Positions 34,715-44,269 of a stretch of DNA of 64,000 nt are shown one piece after another. This stretch comes from Akebia trifoliata (lineage: Eukaryota; Streptophyta; Magnoliopsida; Ranunculales; Lardizabalaceae). How positions within the stretch are numbered: the stretch's first letter is position 1; every line of letters starts with the position of its first letter. Location: contig CM030711.1 in NCBI GenBank assembly GCA_017979445.1, positions 44,005,560 to 44,069,559 of the forward strand, given 5' to 3'. The notes beneath the pieces are model-generated. The model had not been told where the DNA came from. It made no database searches and saw only the letters and a program-made list of their open reading frames with translations. The position numbers and the translations under genes are program-made.

Positions 34715-35978
34715 TAAAAAAAAAAACATCTACACACAAGCATAATTTATTAAAAAATTAAACTAATACATTAAATTTTCGACATAGATTAGATAAATCT
34801 TTTTTATGTTTTTTCTTCAAATTATACAAGCAATAAGTATATAATATACATATATAAATGCAATATACTATAGTAGATTGGGTTAGATTAGGCATTGTTA
34901 CGTCCTACTTTGACACAAATTTAATAGATTCAAAAATTTGTAAACCCTGTAGGCTCAATATCAATGCTCTAGCTTTTTTTATTTTTTACTAGTCAATTGG
35001 CTGTCTTCCTAAAATTACAATTTTTAAAAAATATTCTATTGGCACACCAACTCTTATTTACGATACACCATTCCTTTTGAAATTATTATTCTTAATTGGG
35101 TATGTTATAAGTAAAAGTTGGTGTGCTAATAACTAACAGTCAACGCTGCGGTGACCATAGACAGAATTCGGGAGTAGGTAAATATGTTGTGAACAGTTTT
35201 ACTGTTTAATCCAATCTCCAATGTTTTAAAGTCAAAGGTCAAAGTCGCGTAGTCGCAATTCAGTTGAAGGGAATTTATTCGTTTAGATACGTATCCAAAA
35301 TCCGGACATTTATATTATTGACTTTTGATACAGATTGTCTCCTTAGATCAACAATCTCTATGGTGCCAGTTGTAATTGTTGAATTTTAATGATTATTTCG
35401 TACGGCTTACGTAGTCAAACGTGTAAATTCCCTTCTTGTGAATTGCGACAACACGTGCTTTGACTTGAAAACAGTTGACATTAGATTAAACAGTAAAACT
35501 GTTCACAACATATTAACTTACTCCCGAGTTCTGTCTATGGTCACCAGCAGCGTTGACTGTTAGTTGTTTGCCGACCAACTTTTACTTCTAACATATCCAA
35601 CTACAAACTATAATTTCAAAGGGAATGGTGTATTATAAATAAAAGTTGGTGCGCCAATAGAATTCTAAAAAAATTGTAATTTTAATAAGGCAACCAATTG
35701 ACTAGTTCAAAAAAGAGAGCTAGGGCATTCATATTGAGCCTACAGGGTTTACAAATTTTTGAATCCATTAAATTTGTGTCAAAGTAGGACGTAACAATGC
35801 CTAGTCTGACTCAGTCTATTATATAATATATTGTATTTATATATGTATATTATATGCTTATTACTTGCTTAATTAAAAAAAAAACATAAAAAATGATTTA
35901 TCTAATCTATGTTGAAAATTTAATGTAGTAATTTAATTTTTTAATAAATTATACTTACATGTAGATTTTTTTTTTTTA
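34715..35978. repeat. Long foldback palindrome (two ~575-bp arms, 114-base loop)
   Basis: The left arm (about 34715-35293) is the reverse complement of the right arm (about 35408-35978). Shared landmarks are GTTACGTCCTACTTTGACAC at about 34899 and its complement near 35775, TTTGTAAACCCTGTAGGCTC near 34939 and its complement near 35735, and TGTGAACAGTTTTACTGTTT near 35190 and its complement near 35490. The arms keep the same order throughout, including a small MITE-like block (about 35036-35130) in both. Match is high but imperfect. No ORF; a foldback-type element or an inverted duplication are both possible. Confidence 0.88.
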
Positions 35979-36158
35979 AAAAGAAGAGAGAAATCATATT
36001 CTTCTCTAACCCCTTTTCATCTATCATTTCATAGAATTTCTCTCACTCCTTTTCCTTTATAAAACATGTTAGACCAATTTCCTCACTCCTTTCTCTTCGT
36101 ATAAATATTCAATTCTCTCGATTATCATAATTGACGACAAGTATTTTGTTTTAAATTA

Positions 36159-36293
36159 GGGGTTTTGTTAATGTGTGCCCTAATGCACATGTTAAAGTGT
36201 AATAATATTACCAAAATGCTGTTAGATTCCAATTTCTAAAGTATATTTATTGCACTTTAACATGTGCCCTAACGGCACATGTTAACAAGAACC
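36159..36293. mobile_element. Tourist-like MITE (135 bp, TTA duplication)
   Basis: Terminal inverted repeats of about 40 bp: GGGGTTTTGTTAATGTG on the left against GGTTCTTGTTAACATG in reverse complement on the right, continuing into ATGTTAAAGTG on both sides. TTA lies immediately outside each end (36156-36158 and 36294-36296), as for PIF/Harbinger MITEs. Confidence 0.8.
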
Positions 36294-36430
36294 TTAATCA
36301 ACCAGTGATATTTGGAAAAAACAAAAAAAGTAACTTGTTAGATTTTCAGTGATGTGCCACTTTATGCAATTTTACGTTAAAAACATGGGTTTGTCTGTCA
36401 TATAAGTTCGACATTGAAGAAAGATGGATG

Positions 36431-36536
36431 CTATTGCCACACAAAATTTTACTAATGCCACACCAATTCTTATGTAAATCACCAAAAGAATTGCACATAG
36501 ATGGTGCGGCGCTATTAAAAGTTGGTGTGGCAATAG
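36431..36536. mobile_element. Small hairpin MITE (106 bp)
   Basis: The ends CTATTGCCACAC and GTGTGGCAATAG are perfect inverted repeats, with AATGCCACACCAA and AAGTTGGTGTGG forming a second inverted pair. Related CACACCAACT / AGTTGGTGTG termini occur in the MITE-like block inside the foldback at 35036-35130, so one small family is represented. No clear target duplication was found. Confidence 0.7.
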
Positions 36537-36944
36537 TAAATCCCTGTAAGAAACGAGTGTGATTTAATAATCATGAGGTTGACTGAGTCTCACCCAGGAC
36601 CAGGACCCTCGAGAACAGTCATGTGTGACGTAGTAATTATTCAATATAATTTTATCTAAGAGTGGGGACCATTAATTCCATCATGTTGCCACGTGGGTTT
36701 TTCAGGTGATGCCTGGTGGAAGTTAGATAGAAGATCGTACCAATATGTGGAAAAAAGTCAAGAATAATAAAGCCGTGCCAAACTAATTAAAAACCGTCAA
36801 ACACGCTCATCTGATGTGGAGTGTACACAGCACCATAGATTTTTTTTCATCGAGATACCCAATGAAAAATCTATGATTCCATGGAATAAGTGTATTTGAG
36901 TCCGTTTCATATGATTCATAATATTACAATGATGTTTTGCGATC

Positions 36945-37280
36945 ATCGTTCGGGAGTCAATTTTGTCTTATATGACCTATAATTTTTGAACTGAACTGAT
37001 TTTTTGTGAGGATGATGTCTAGGGTGACGAGATCCTCCTCACAAAAAATTAGCCCAATTTAAAATTTTTAAATCCATCAAAAGCGATTTACAAATTATTG
37101 GTAAAAAATCAACAATCCATAATTCTGATCGCTTTTGATGGGGTTAGAAGGTTTAGATTGGGATGATTTTTTTGTGAGGATGATCTCCTCATCATAAAGA
37201 TCATTCTCACAGAAAAAAATCACCTCAATCTAAAATTTTTAAATCAGATAAGACAAATCGTTGGTTCCCTAACGTTGGAT
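36945..37280. mobile_element. Double-hairpin MITE, diverged copy 1
   Basis: Two stem-loops in tandem, each built of TTTTTTGTGAGGATGAT against ATCATCCTCACAAAAAA-like sequence (about 37000-37055 and 37165-37225), lie inside outer imperfect inverted repeats (CGTTCGGGAGTCAA against CGTTAGGGAACCAA in reverse complement). An AGCGATTTACAAATTATT spacer joins them. It is the most diverged of three copies in the window. Confidence 0.65.
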
Positions 37281-37485
37281 GTCGAACATGACCCATAATG
37301 ATTTGATACAACTAAATTAAAATACATGTTTGACTATACTCATATTAGCACCTTTTGTTTTGATTTGTAGCAGTGAGAAATCTTAATTAGATTTTTTGTG
37401 ATTATAATCAATTACTCCACATCAAAGAATCGATTATAACTATTTCTTTTTCACATGTCAAATTAAAAACTTCACTAACTAACCA

Positions 37486-37650
37486 ACGTAATGGCCAGAG
37501 CCTCCCTCCAAAAAGGGAGAGGTCTTGAGTTCAAATTCTATTGTTCGATGTTTGTGATTTTGTGGGGTATTAGACGAAATATAATGCTCTAAGAGGCTAG
37601 TTGCCTCGCCTTAGTCTGAACACCGTTATCGTAAAAATAAAAAAAATAGA
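37486..37650 (+). mobile_element. tRNA-derived SINE
   Basis: It has the layout of a plant SINE: an A-box-like TGGCCAGAGCCT near 37491, a B-box-like GAGTTCAAATTCT about 40 bases later, a body ending GAACACCGTTATCG, and an A-rich tail (about 37634-37650). Length about 165 bp. Target duplication is not clear. Confidence 0.7.
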
Positions 37651-38770
37651 AACCAAAATAGTCAGAAACTTTACTAGCACAATCAAATTAGGACTTAGGA
37701 CCTTGATCTTAAACTTGTAAAACCTTATGGATGCAATTTTATATACGTATGTGATCTTACCACACGATTAATTATTTATTATACATTACATATTTTGTTT
37801 ACTAAATTTCAATTCATCATGGCATTCATAATCTTATGAAAAAAATAATTTTAAGATGAAAATTTTCAGTTATTTATTTAAATTTCTATCCTATGACTCC
37901 ATAAGCTTGAGTAAAAAAACTATAATTAATTTTTTCAAGCTCATAACTCAATTCACTTGTAGGCCTTGACCTAGAGGTACAATGCAACTCTTCAACATTT
38001 TCTTAAATACCTAAACATAATCTAAATAATTAGATTTTAGGATCTGGTGGTGTTGAGTAGTTATTTCTTTTATATTGTTAAGTTGGACTTGAACCTATGA
38101 CCTCAACGTTGAATTGTAGTTTATCAATCAAGTAAATTATAAGTTTAATACCTGTCCAAGTCAGTATTGAAGGTTCTTTGTGTCTCATATCTCAAAATCT
38201 CCACCCACCCCCAACATAGATACACACAGACAAAGAGAATAAAATGTAGATTACATATATATAAGATGGATTTGAGGAGTTTATTATTAGGATTGTATCT
38301 CGACTGGGTTGGGAATCAACCCACACCCAACCCAAACTTGACAAACACCAACCCACGCCCTTACCAAACCTAACCTTGGGCAAGAAACGCTCAACTTGAA
38401 CCCTAGTCAAGTCGGGTTGGTCAGGTTAATGCATTCCTCATTGATACTGGGTAATATAATATTAGTAAGGGTTTATATAAAGATAAGTAGCATGAAAAAT
38501 AATTTGCAATTTTTTTTTTTTTTAATTTGTGTTTCAAAAGCATAAATATACATAAAATTATAAGCAAATTTAAAGAGATATGAAAAATAATAATATTAAT
38601 TAAAATAATTATTTTTATTAATAATTATAATTTTTCAAGAAAAAAAAACATTTAAAGTTATAATATAATCATTGTATGACAATATAAAATTACACTTAAA
38701 ACAAAACATTAATAACAAAACAATTATTTATCTAATGAAAATAATCACATATTAGTTATATATATATATA
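37651..38770. other. AT-rich intergenic DNA
   Basis: No gene. A possible minus-strand SINE relic lies at about 38040-38165, where the reverse complement contains the B-box-like GGTTCAAGTCC. A block with repeated CCAACCC words at 38300-38420 resembles the end of a non-autonomous element. Confidence 0.4.
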
Positions 38771-39112
38771 TGAGAGTGTTTGGAGGCTCTAAAGAGAGTC
38801 AAACATTTTTCAAAACATGGGTTTGAAGTTTCGGAATGGGCTGATTTTTGTGAAGGTGTTCTCTATGATAAAGAGATCATTCTCACAAATAGCCAGCACA
38901 TTCCGAAACTTCAAATCCTAATTTACAAGTTGAAGAATAGTGGACAATCCGATTTTTGTAAATTACTTTTGATAGGGTTAGAAGTTTCAGAATGGGCTGA
39001 TTTTTTGTAACGATGATCTCCTCATCATATAGATCATCCTCACAAAAAATCAGCCCATTTTGAAACTTCTAACTCATACATTGAAAAAATGTTTGGCCTT
39101 CGGATACCACCC
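38771..39112. mobile_element. Double-hairpin MITE, copy 2
   Basis: It opens GAGAGTGTTTGGAGGCTCT and closes ATGTTTGGCCTTCGGATACCACCC, with CAAACATTTTTCAA and TTGAAAAAATGTTTG as inner inverted repeats. Two hairpins with GCTGATTTTT...AAAATCAGC stems lie at about 38840-38935 and 38990-39060. TA repeats flank both ends. Confidence 0.8.
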
Positions 39113-39552
39113 ATATATACATATATATAAAAGCATACAAATTAAAATATGAATTTGTATGAAAGAAATTAAGATAAAAAATATTACGTTCGGATTCAGG
39201 CAAATCGAGCTAACTGATACCTATACCTGCATCCAACCCGATTTGAGTTGGACATTTGTTTTTATTGCCCGAACCCAAGCTAACTATGCTCAGAACTGAC
39301 CCAAGGCCGGGTTCAGCCTAGCGGTTATAAGTTTTGCCCGCCCAAGTTGCAGTCTTATTTATCATGATTTGAAGGTTTGTACTATCTTTAAATATTTGAA
39401 CTCTTAAACAAAAAATAATAATAATAATAATAATAAATCCTGTGAAAATAAATAGAAAACGTGAATAATTTACAATGGTTACGGGCCTCATGAAATGATT
39501 TTTGCAAAGGAAGATGCTGGAATGAGACAAACGGAAACACAAAGGCGACAAA

Positions 39553-39642
39553 AATGATGTGGTGGCGCCCACATAACCGTAGATATTTTTTATACGTATC
39601 TCGCGGAAAATCATCTACAGTAATGTGCACCCCACAACAAAT
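39553..39642. repeat. Short inverted repeat upstream of the IQM gene
   Basis: GTGGTGGCGCCCACATAACC on one side and GTGCACCCCACA on the other resemble the termini of the hairpin MITE at 58069-58215. It could be a decayed copy. It ends roughly 100 bases before the IQM TATA box. Confidence 0.35.
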
Positions 39643-39738
39643 TTTTGTCACTCTTCTGCAAATTTAAATATGAAAGCAAGATCGATCAACAGCCAACAAA
39701 ATACACGTGGTTGGAGAAGGAGTCTCTCTCTCTCTTCT

Positions 39739-39748
39739 CTATATATAG
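39739..39748 (+). promoter_or_regulatory. TATA box of the IQM gene
   Basis: TATATATAG follows a CT-rich tract (39721-39740) and precedes a pyrimidine-rich leader. It is about 290 bases before the donor of the non-coding first exon (39750s-40029), which suits a transcription start near 39775. Confidence 0.6.
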
Positions 39749-39774
39749 AAGGGAAACCCACGAGACTAGCAACA

Positions 39775-40832
39775 AGGGACAGCGTTTTTTAGCTTTGAAA
39801 AACATAAGCTTGTGAGAGGGGGATATTGAGAGAAGACAGTGTCTAATCTCCAATCTCCAAACAAAATCAACCCACCATTCTATCTCTCTCTCTCTCCCCC
39901 CTCCATTTTATTCGGATTATCCCACATTCATACCCAACACCAATCCCATATTCACACTTGGGTTATTTTCTTCTATCTTCCCAACCCAACAATATCATCT
40001 CTCTGAATCTGACAAGTTCTAGATCAAAGGTAATAGTGTTCTATGGCTTAATGATTTTTTTCCTGTTTATGGTAATGGGTTATTCTTCTTCTTTTTTTGC
40101 TTTTAATGAAGCTTGCTAGAGGTTTCATGGGAAATATGTTGGTTTTCTGATGGCTTTTTTGGGTAATTGTTTTTTTTTTCTTTTTTCTGTTTCGGTTCTT
40201 ATGTTGTTGGGTTGAATACTTGATACATGTTATGTAAATATTATCTGTTTTGTTCTTTTTCTTCTTAAATTTTTCTTATACATGGAAATGTGTCTTGTCA
40301 TATGTTTTTTTTTTTTTTTTTAGGGGTGATTTTCTGTGTAAATTTTGATTATATGAAAATGGGTTTTATGGATTGAAGTTCCTTCTTAATTGATTTTTTG
40401 GATAATTTATTTTCTTTGTAAATTTGGTTCTATGAAAATGGGTTTTATGGATTGAATTTCCTTCTTAAATTATTTATTTATTTTTTTGGTATGAGGTATT
40501 TATTTGGATAAGTTCTTAAGGTTTTTTTGTTCACATTTGTTTAGTTTGCATTTTTTAGGGATTTAGAGTTTTAGATCAGTAGTTTTCTTTAAATATATGA
40601 GCTCCAATGTTGGTTTGTTTTTCTTAATATCTATCCCATTTAATAGCTTTATTAGATATACGAAGTTATTCATTCTAAAGATTTACTTCTATGCTCTTGG
40701 TTTTTTTCAACAGGTTTTGGGACTTCTTTCAACATAATTCTTGAATCTTTTGAGACCCCATAAATCTTATTGGTGGAAATATTGATTCTCTCCAAACAAT
40801 ATTTCAATAAAGAATTTCTTATTTTTAACCAA
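39775..40832 (+). other. 5' UTR and leader intron of the IQM gene
   Basis: A CT-rich leader ends at 40029 (AAAG|GTAATA). A T-rich intron follows to the acceptor CAACAG at 40708-40713, and the second exon starts at 40714 with about 120 more leader bases before the ancestral ATG at 40833. Leader introns of this type are common upstream of plant signalling genes. Exact transcript ends are inferred. Confidence 0.6.
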
Positions 40833-43749
40833 ATGGGGTTATCTCTTTTCGTGCCTTGGAGCTGATTATGACGCTTTAGATGACAGTTTTGAAGCTGTAA
40901 TTGTGAGATCCATCAGTATAAATGGTGATGATGTAAGAAAAACACAATTTGTCAGTTTCAACGCTTGAGATTCGGAACCTGTCCTAAAATCGCTTGGATC
41001 TCGAAAGATGATGATTGAAGGATCTGTTAGCTTTAAAAGGAGGGAAATGGAGACAATGAATATGATCTCAATAAAGGCTTCTTCCCCATCTATGGATAAG
41101 AATGTAGTTGTAAAATCAGTTAGTTTCAAGAACAAGGTGATTAACAATCCAATTCCAAGATCTGATAGCTTAACCGAGAAGCATGTGTTAGATTCGAGTA
41201 TCCCCAAACACGAGGCGGCGGTTAAGTTGCAGAAAGTTTACAAAAGTTTCCGAACAAGAAGAAAACTTGCGGATTGTGCGGTTCTTGTTGAACAACGATG
41301 GTGTGTGTTCTCCCCAAATTTCCATCTCGCTCAATAATGCTCGATCTTTCACTCTTTCCCAATTCTTCAAAATCTCAGGTGTTTTCTTCTTTTAATGCAT
41401 GTATGTGATAGGTGGAAGTTATTGGACTTTGCTGAACTCAAGCAGAGTTCCATATCATTCTTCGATATTGAGAAACGTGAGACTGCTGTTTCCCGTTGGT
41501 CAAGAGCAAGAACCAGGGCTGCTAAGGTAATCCAATATAAAAAAATCAACATGGGATTATGTTATTTACTTTGTTAAATTATGTCCAAGATTGTAAATTT
41601 CCCTCTTTTGCAGGTTGGGAAAGGTTTATCCAAGGACGATAAAGCTCAAAAACTTGCTTTACAGCATTGGCTTGAGGCGGTAAGTGTTGAAATTAAATAA
41701 AGATGTTTGCATGAAGGCTCGTGTTAAGGGTGCTCATATATTTAGTTGGGGCAACCACGTTTTATTTCCGACTTATTGAGTTCATCAGGGGCACCCACGT
41801 CTTAGGCAGTGTTGACAGGACCTTGTCGACACCATTAAGTCCGTGTCAACAAGACCCTGTTGACACTAACAATTTTTTTTTTTTATGTATAAAAAACCCC
41901 CTCCTATGTGTTGTTGACATGAGATTAGAAAGTTTCTTGGTCAATGTCAACAAGATCCTGTTGTAAGGCCATGTCAACACTAACCAAATTTAAAAAAAAA
42001 AAAAACACACGTGTGCCCAAATATGGTCCCCACTTAAGCAAAAAATTTGGTTTTTCAAAAATACATAGGTGGGCGCCTTTGACACTGGCCTTACTCGAAA
42101 CATGTTAATTGTTCATGTTCAAGTATTCATCTTGATGTTTCCTTATTCCTTTGGATAGATTGATCCACGACATCGTTATGGACATAATCTTCATTTCTAT
42201 TATGCTACATGGCGCCGTTGTGATAGTAGACAGCCCTTCTTCTACTGGTATGTTTAAAAAAAGTTCTCCACCCTTTAAAGACAAGAAAGAAAATTACAAG
42301 TTAGAAACTCTGCCTTCTGAATTATGACAATGCAGGCTAGATATAGGAGATGGAAAGGAGGTCAATCTCGTCGAAAAATGCCCTCGTTCAAAACTTCAAC
42401 AACAATGCATCAAATATCTTGGTCCGGTGAGCCTCATCTTTCATGATCGCTCTCTTAGTTTCTCTCAAAATCAGAGATTGTCTCTCCTTACTAGAAACTT
42501 TTGGTTCGTCTCACAGACAGGAAGGAAGGCTTATGAAGTTACGGTGGAGAATGGGAAATTACTCTATAAGCAGAGTGGAAAGCTCCTTGACACATCTGAA
42601 GGACCCAAGGATGCTAAGTGGATCTTTGTTCTCAGCACATCCAAGACTTTGTATGTTGGGCAAAAGAAGAAAGGCACATTTCAACATTCAAGTTTCTTGG
42701 CTGGAGGAGCAACATCCGCAGCTGGAAGATTGGTTGCCGAAAATGGTATCTTAAAGGTATAAAACAAATCGTTATGGGTCAATGTTTTCGTTGATTTGGC
42801 TTTACCATTGATGGGTAGATTAACGAGGATTTTCCATGAATTTAAAACAGGCGGTCTGGCCTCACAGTGGACATTATCGTCCAACCGAACAAAATTTTCA
42901 GGAGTTTATGACGTTCCTCGAGGAGCACAGTGTGGATATCACTGATGTCAAGGTAAATAAAACAAGGTCTTACTTTGCTTTCTGAAATTTCAACAACTCC
43001 TCAAAAGAAGAAAAAACAAGTAAATGGGCTTTGTTCTTCTTTCTCAGAAAAGTCCTATCGATGAAGATGGAGAATCGTGGAGCAACAATGGGGGCACCAT
43101 TGGCCTTAGGAGGAGTAATGCATCTGCGCCAAACTTAACTCAAGACATGACTCACAATTTGGAGGCAAAAGACTCCAATAATGAAGAGTTGTCGAATCAA
43201 GGACGAACTGATTCGGCTAATAACCGAAACACCGCATCCAAATCAAATCTCTCTCGGCGTTTTGGTGCAAAGTTAACTAACATTGAAATACCCAAAAGGG
43301 TTAATTTGTTTGAGAGATCAAAGAGTGACTATCTATCTGTGGGACCAATTCGTGGTCGTTTCTCCACGGAATCTCCAATAGCTGGTTATGAAACTGCAGA
43401 AGAATCGTTTGAATCTGAGGAAGATGAAGATTATGTTATTCCTAAGAGGATTTTTTCTGAAGCTGACGAAGAGGATGATGATGAAGAAATCATTCTGAAA
43501 GCATCGATCCTCCGGAGGATAAACTCAAAGAAAGGAATGAGTTCATATCAGTTAGGGAAGCAGTTGTCTTGCAAATGGACAACAGGAGCTGGCCCTCGAA
43601 TTGGCTGTGTGAGGGACTACCCCTCGGAGCTCCAATTCCGTGCTTTAGAGCAAGTGAACTTGTCTCCAAGAAATGCTAACTGTTCTCCTCAAACACCAAA
43701 CACTTGGTGGAGAGAAACACAAGCAAAGACAAGATCAAATCTGAGATAA
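40833..43749 (+). CDS. IQ-motif calmodulin-binding protein of the IQM family, N-terminus disrupted
   Basis: IQM proteins bind calmodulin independently of calcium through one IQ motif and act in stress, light and stomatal signalling. Exons: 40833-41300, 41412-41526, 41614-41679, 42159-42247, 42336-42426, 42517-42756, 42851-42952, 43048-43749 (TAA 43747-43749), all GT-AG and phase-consistent. The IQ region is [21 protein letters not shown] conserved core follows ([40 protein letters not shown]), and the C-terminus [20 protein letters not shown] with the final [20 protein letters not shown] matches IQM1/IQM2. The first exon is damaged: from ATG 40833 the frame shifts at a T run (40846-40849) and then meets TGA at 40966-40968. 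The next in-frame ATG at 41008 keeps the IQ motif and would give 565 residues. Whether the gene still works is open; a sequencing error is possible. Confidence 0.88.
41720..42090. repeat. Repeat-rich block in IQM intron 3
   Basis: The intron between exons 3 and 4 holds repeated GTGTTGAC/GTCAACA words (GTGTTGACAGGACC, GTGTCAACAAGACC, CTGTTGACACTAA, GTCAACACTAACC), which can pair with each other. It looks like a small insertion of a non-autonomous element, but no termini could be set. Confidence 0.4.
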
Positions 43750-44269
43750 GGAGGGAACCATGTCTCAGATTCATCTATTTTTTATAAAGTAAAAAAACAT
43801 GGTAGAGGAAAAATTTGGCATTCTTTTTTTTTTTTTTTTTTCATTCTTTGTATTTCTTATAGATCCTATAATGAAGCATGGGATGCTATTTGTAAAGTTT
43901 TGTTGGGGTCTCAATGCCCTTTAAATAGAGAGGTTCTTGTTCTCATTTCAAGCAAGAAGCAGAACACTCTCATGATCTAGCTTGCCCTCTTAGGGATTTG
44001 CCACTAGAGGGCTTAAGAATCAACTCTCGTACGAGTCATTATTGATCTGCATCATCTCATTCCTGTAATTACAGCCTGTATAAATAATGATTTCTCGTAC
44101 CATGGGATCTTGACATGGTTCAAATTATTATTATTTTTTCTTTTATTTTTAATTTTTCAAACCTCAATCTAATATTACAGGAAAAATTGGAGATACAAAT
44201 AAACATACACTTGCAAGATCATGCATATAAACACACCATACTCCTCTCAAACGAACAAAAAATGCTTTC
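43750..44269. other. Convergent 3' region of IQM and HST
   Basis: The IQM stop codon (43749) and the HST stop codon (44270, opposite strand) are about 520 bases apart. The stretch holds T runs at 43825-43842 and TATAAATAATGA near 44080, either of which could serve poly-A addition. No gene. The two transcripts' 3' UTRs may overlap. Confidence 0.6.

Noticed and set aside
37486..37560. tRNA gene
   Set aside because: Only box A- and B-like words are present; no cloverleaf can be drawn, so a SINE is the better call.
42427..42516. Extension of IQM exon 6 upstream into its intron
   Set aside because: The frame is open, but the preceding exon ends in a good donor at 42427 and the CACAG acceptor at 42516 joins in phase to the conserved sequence.
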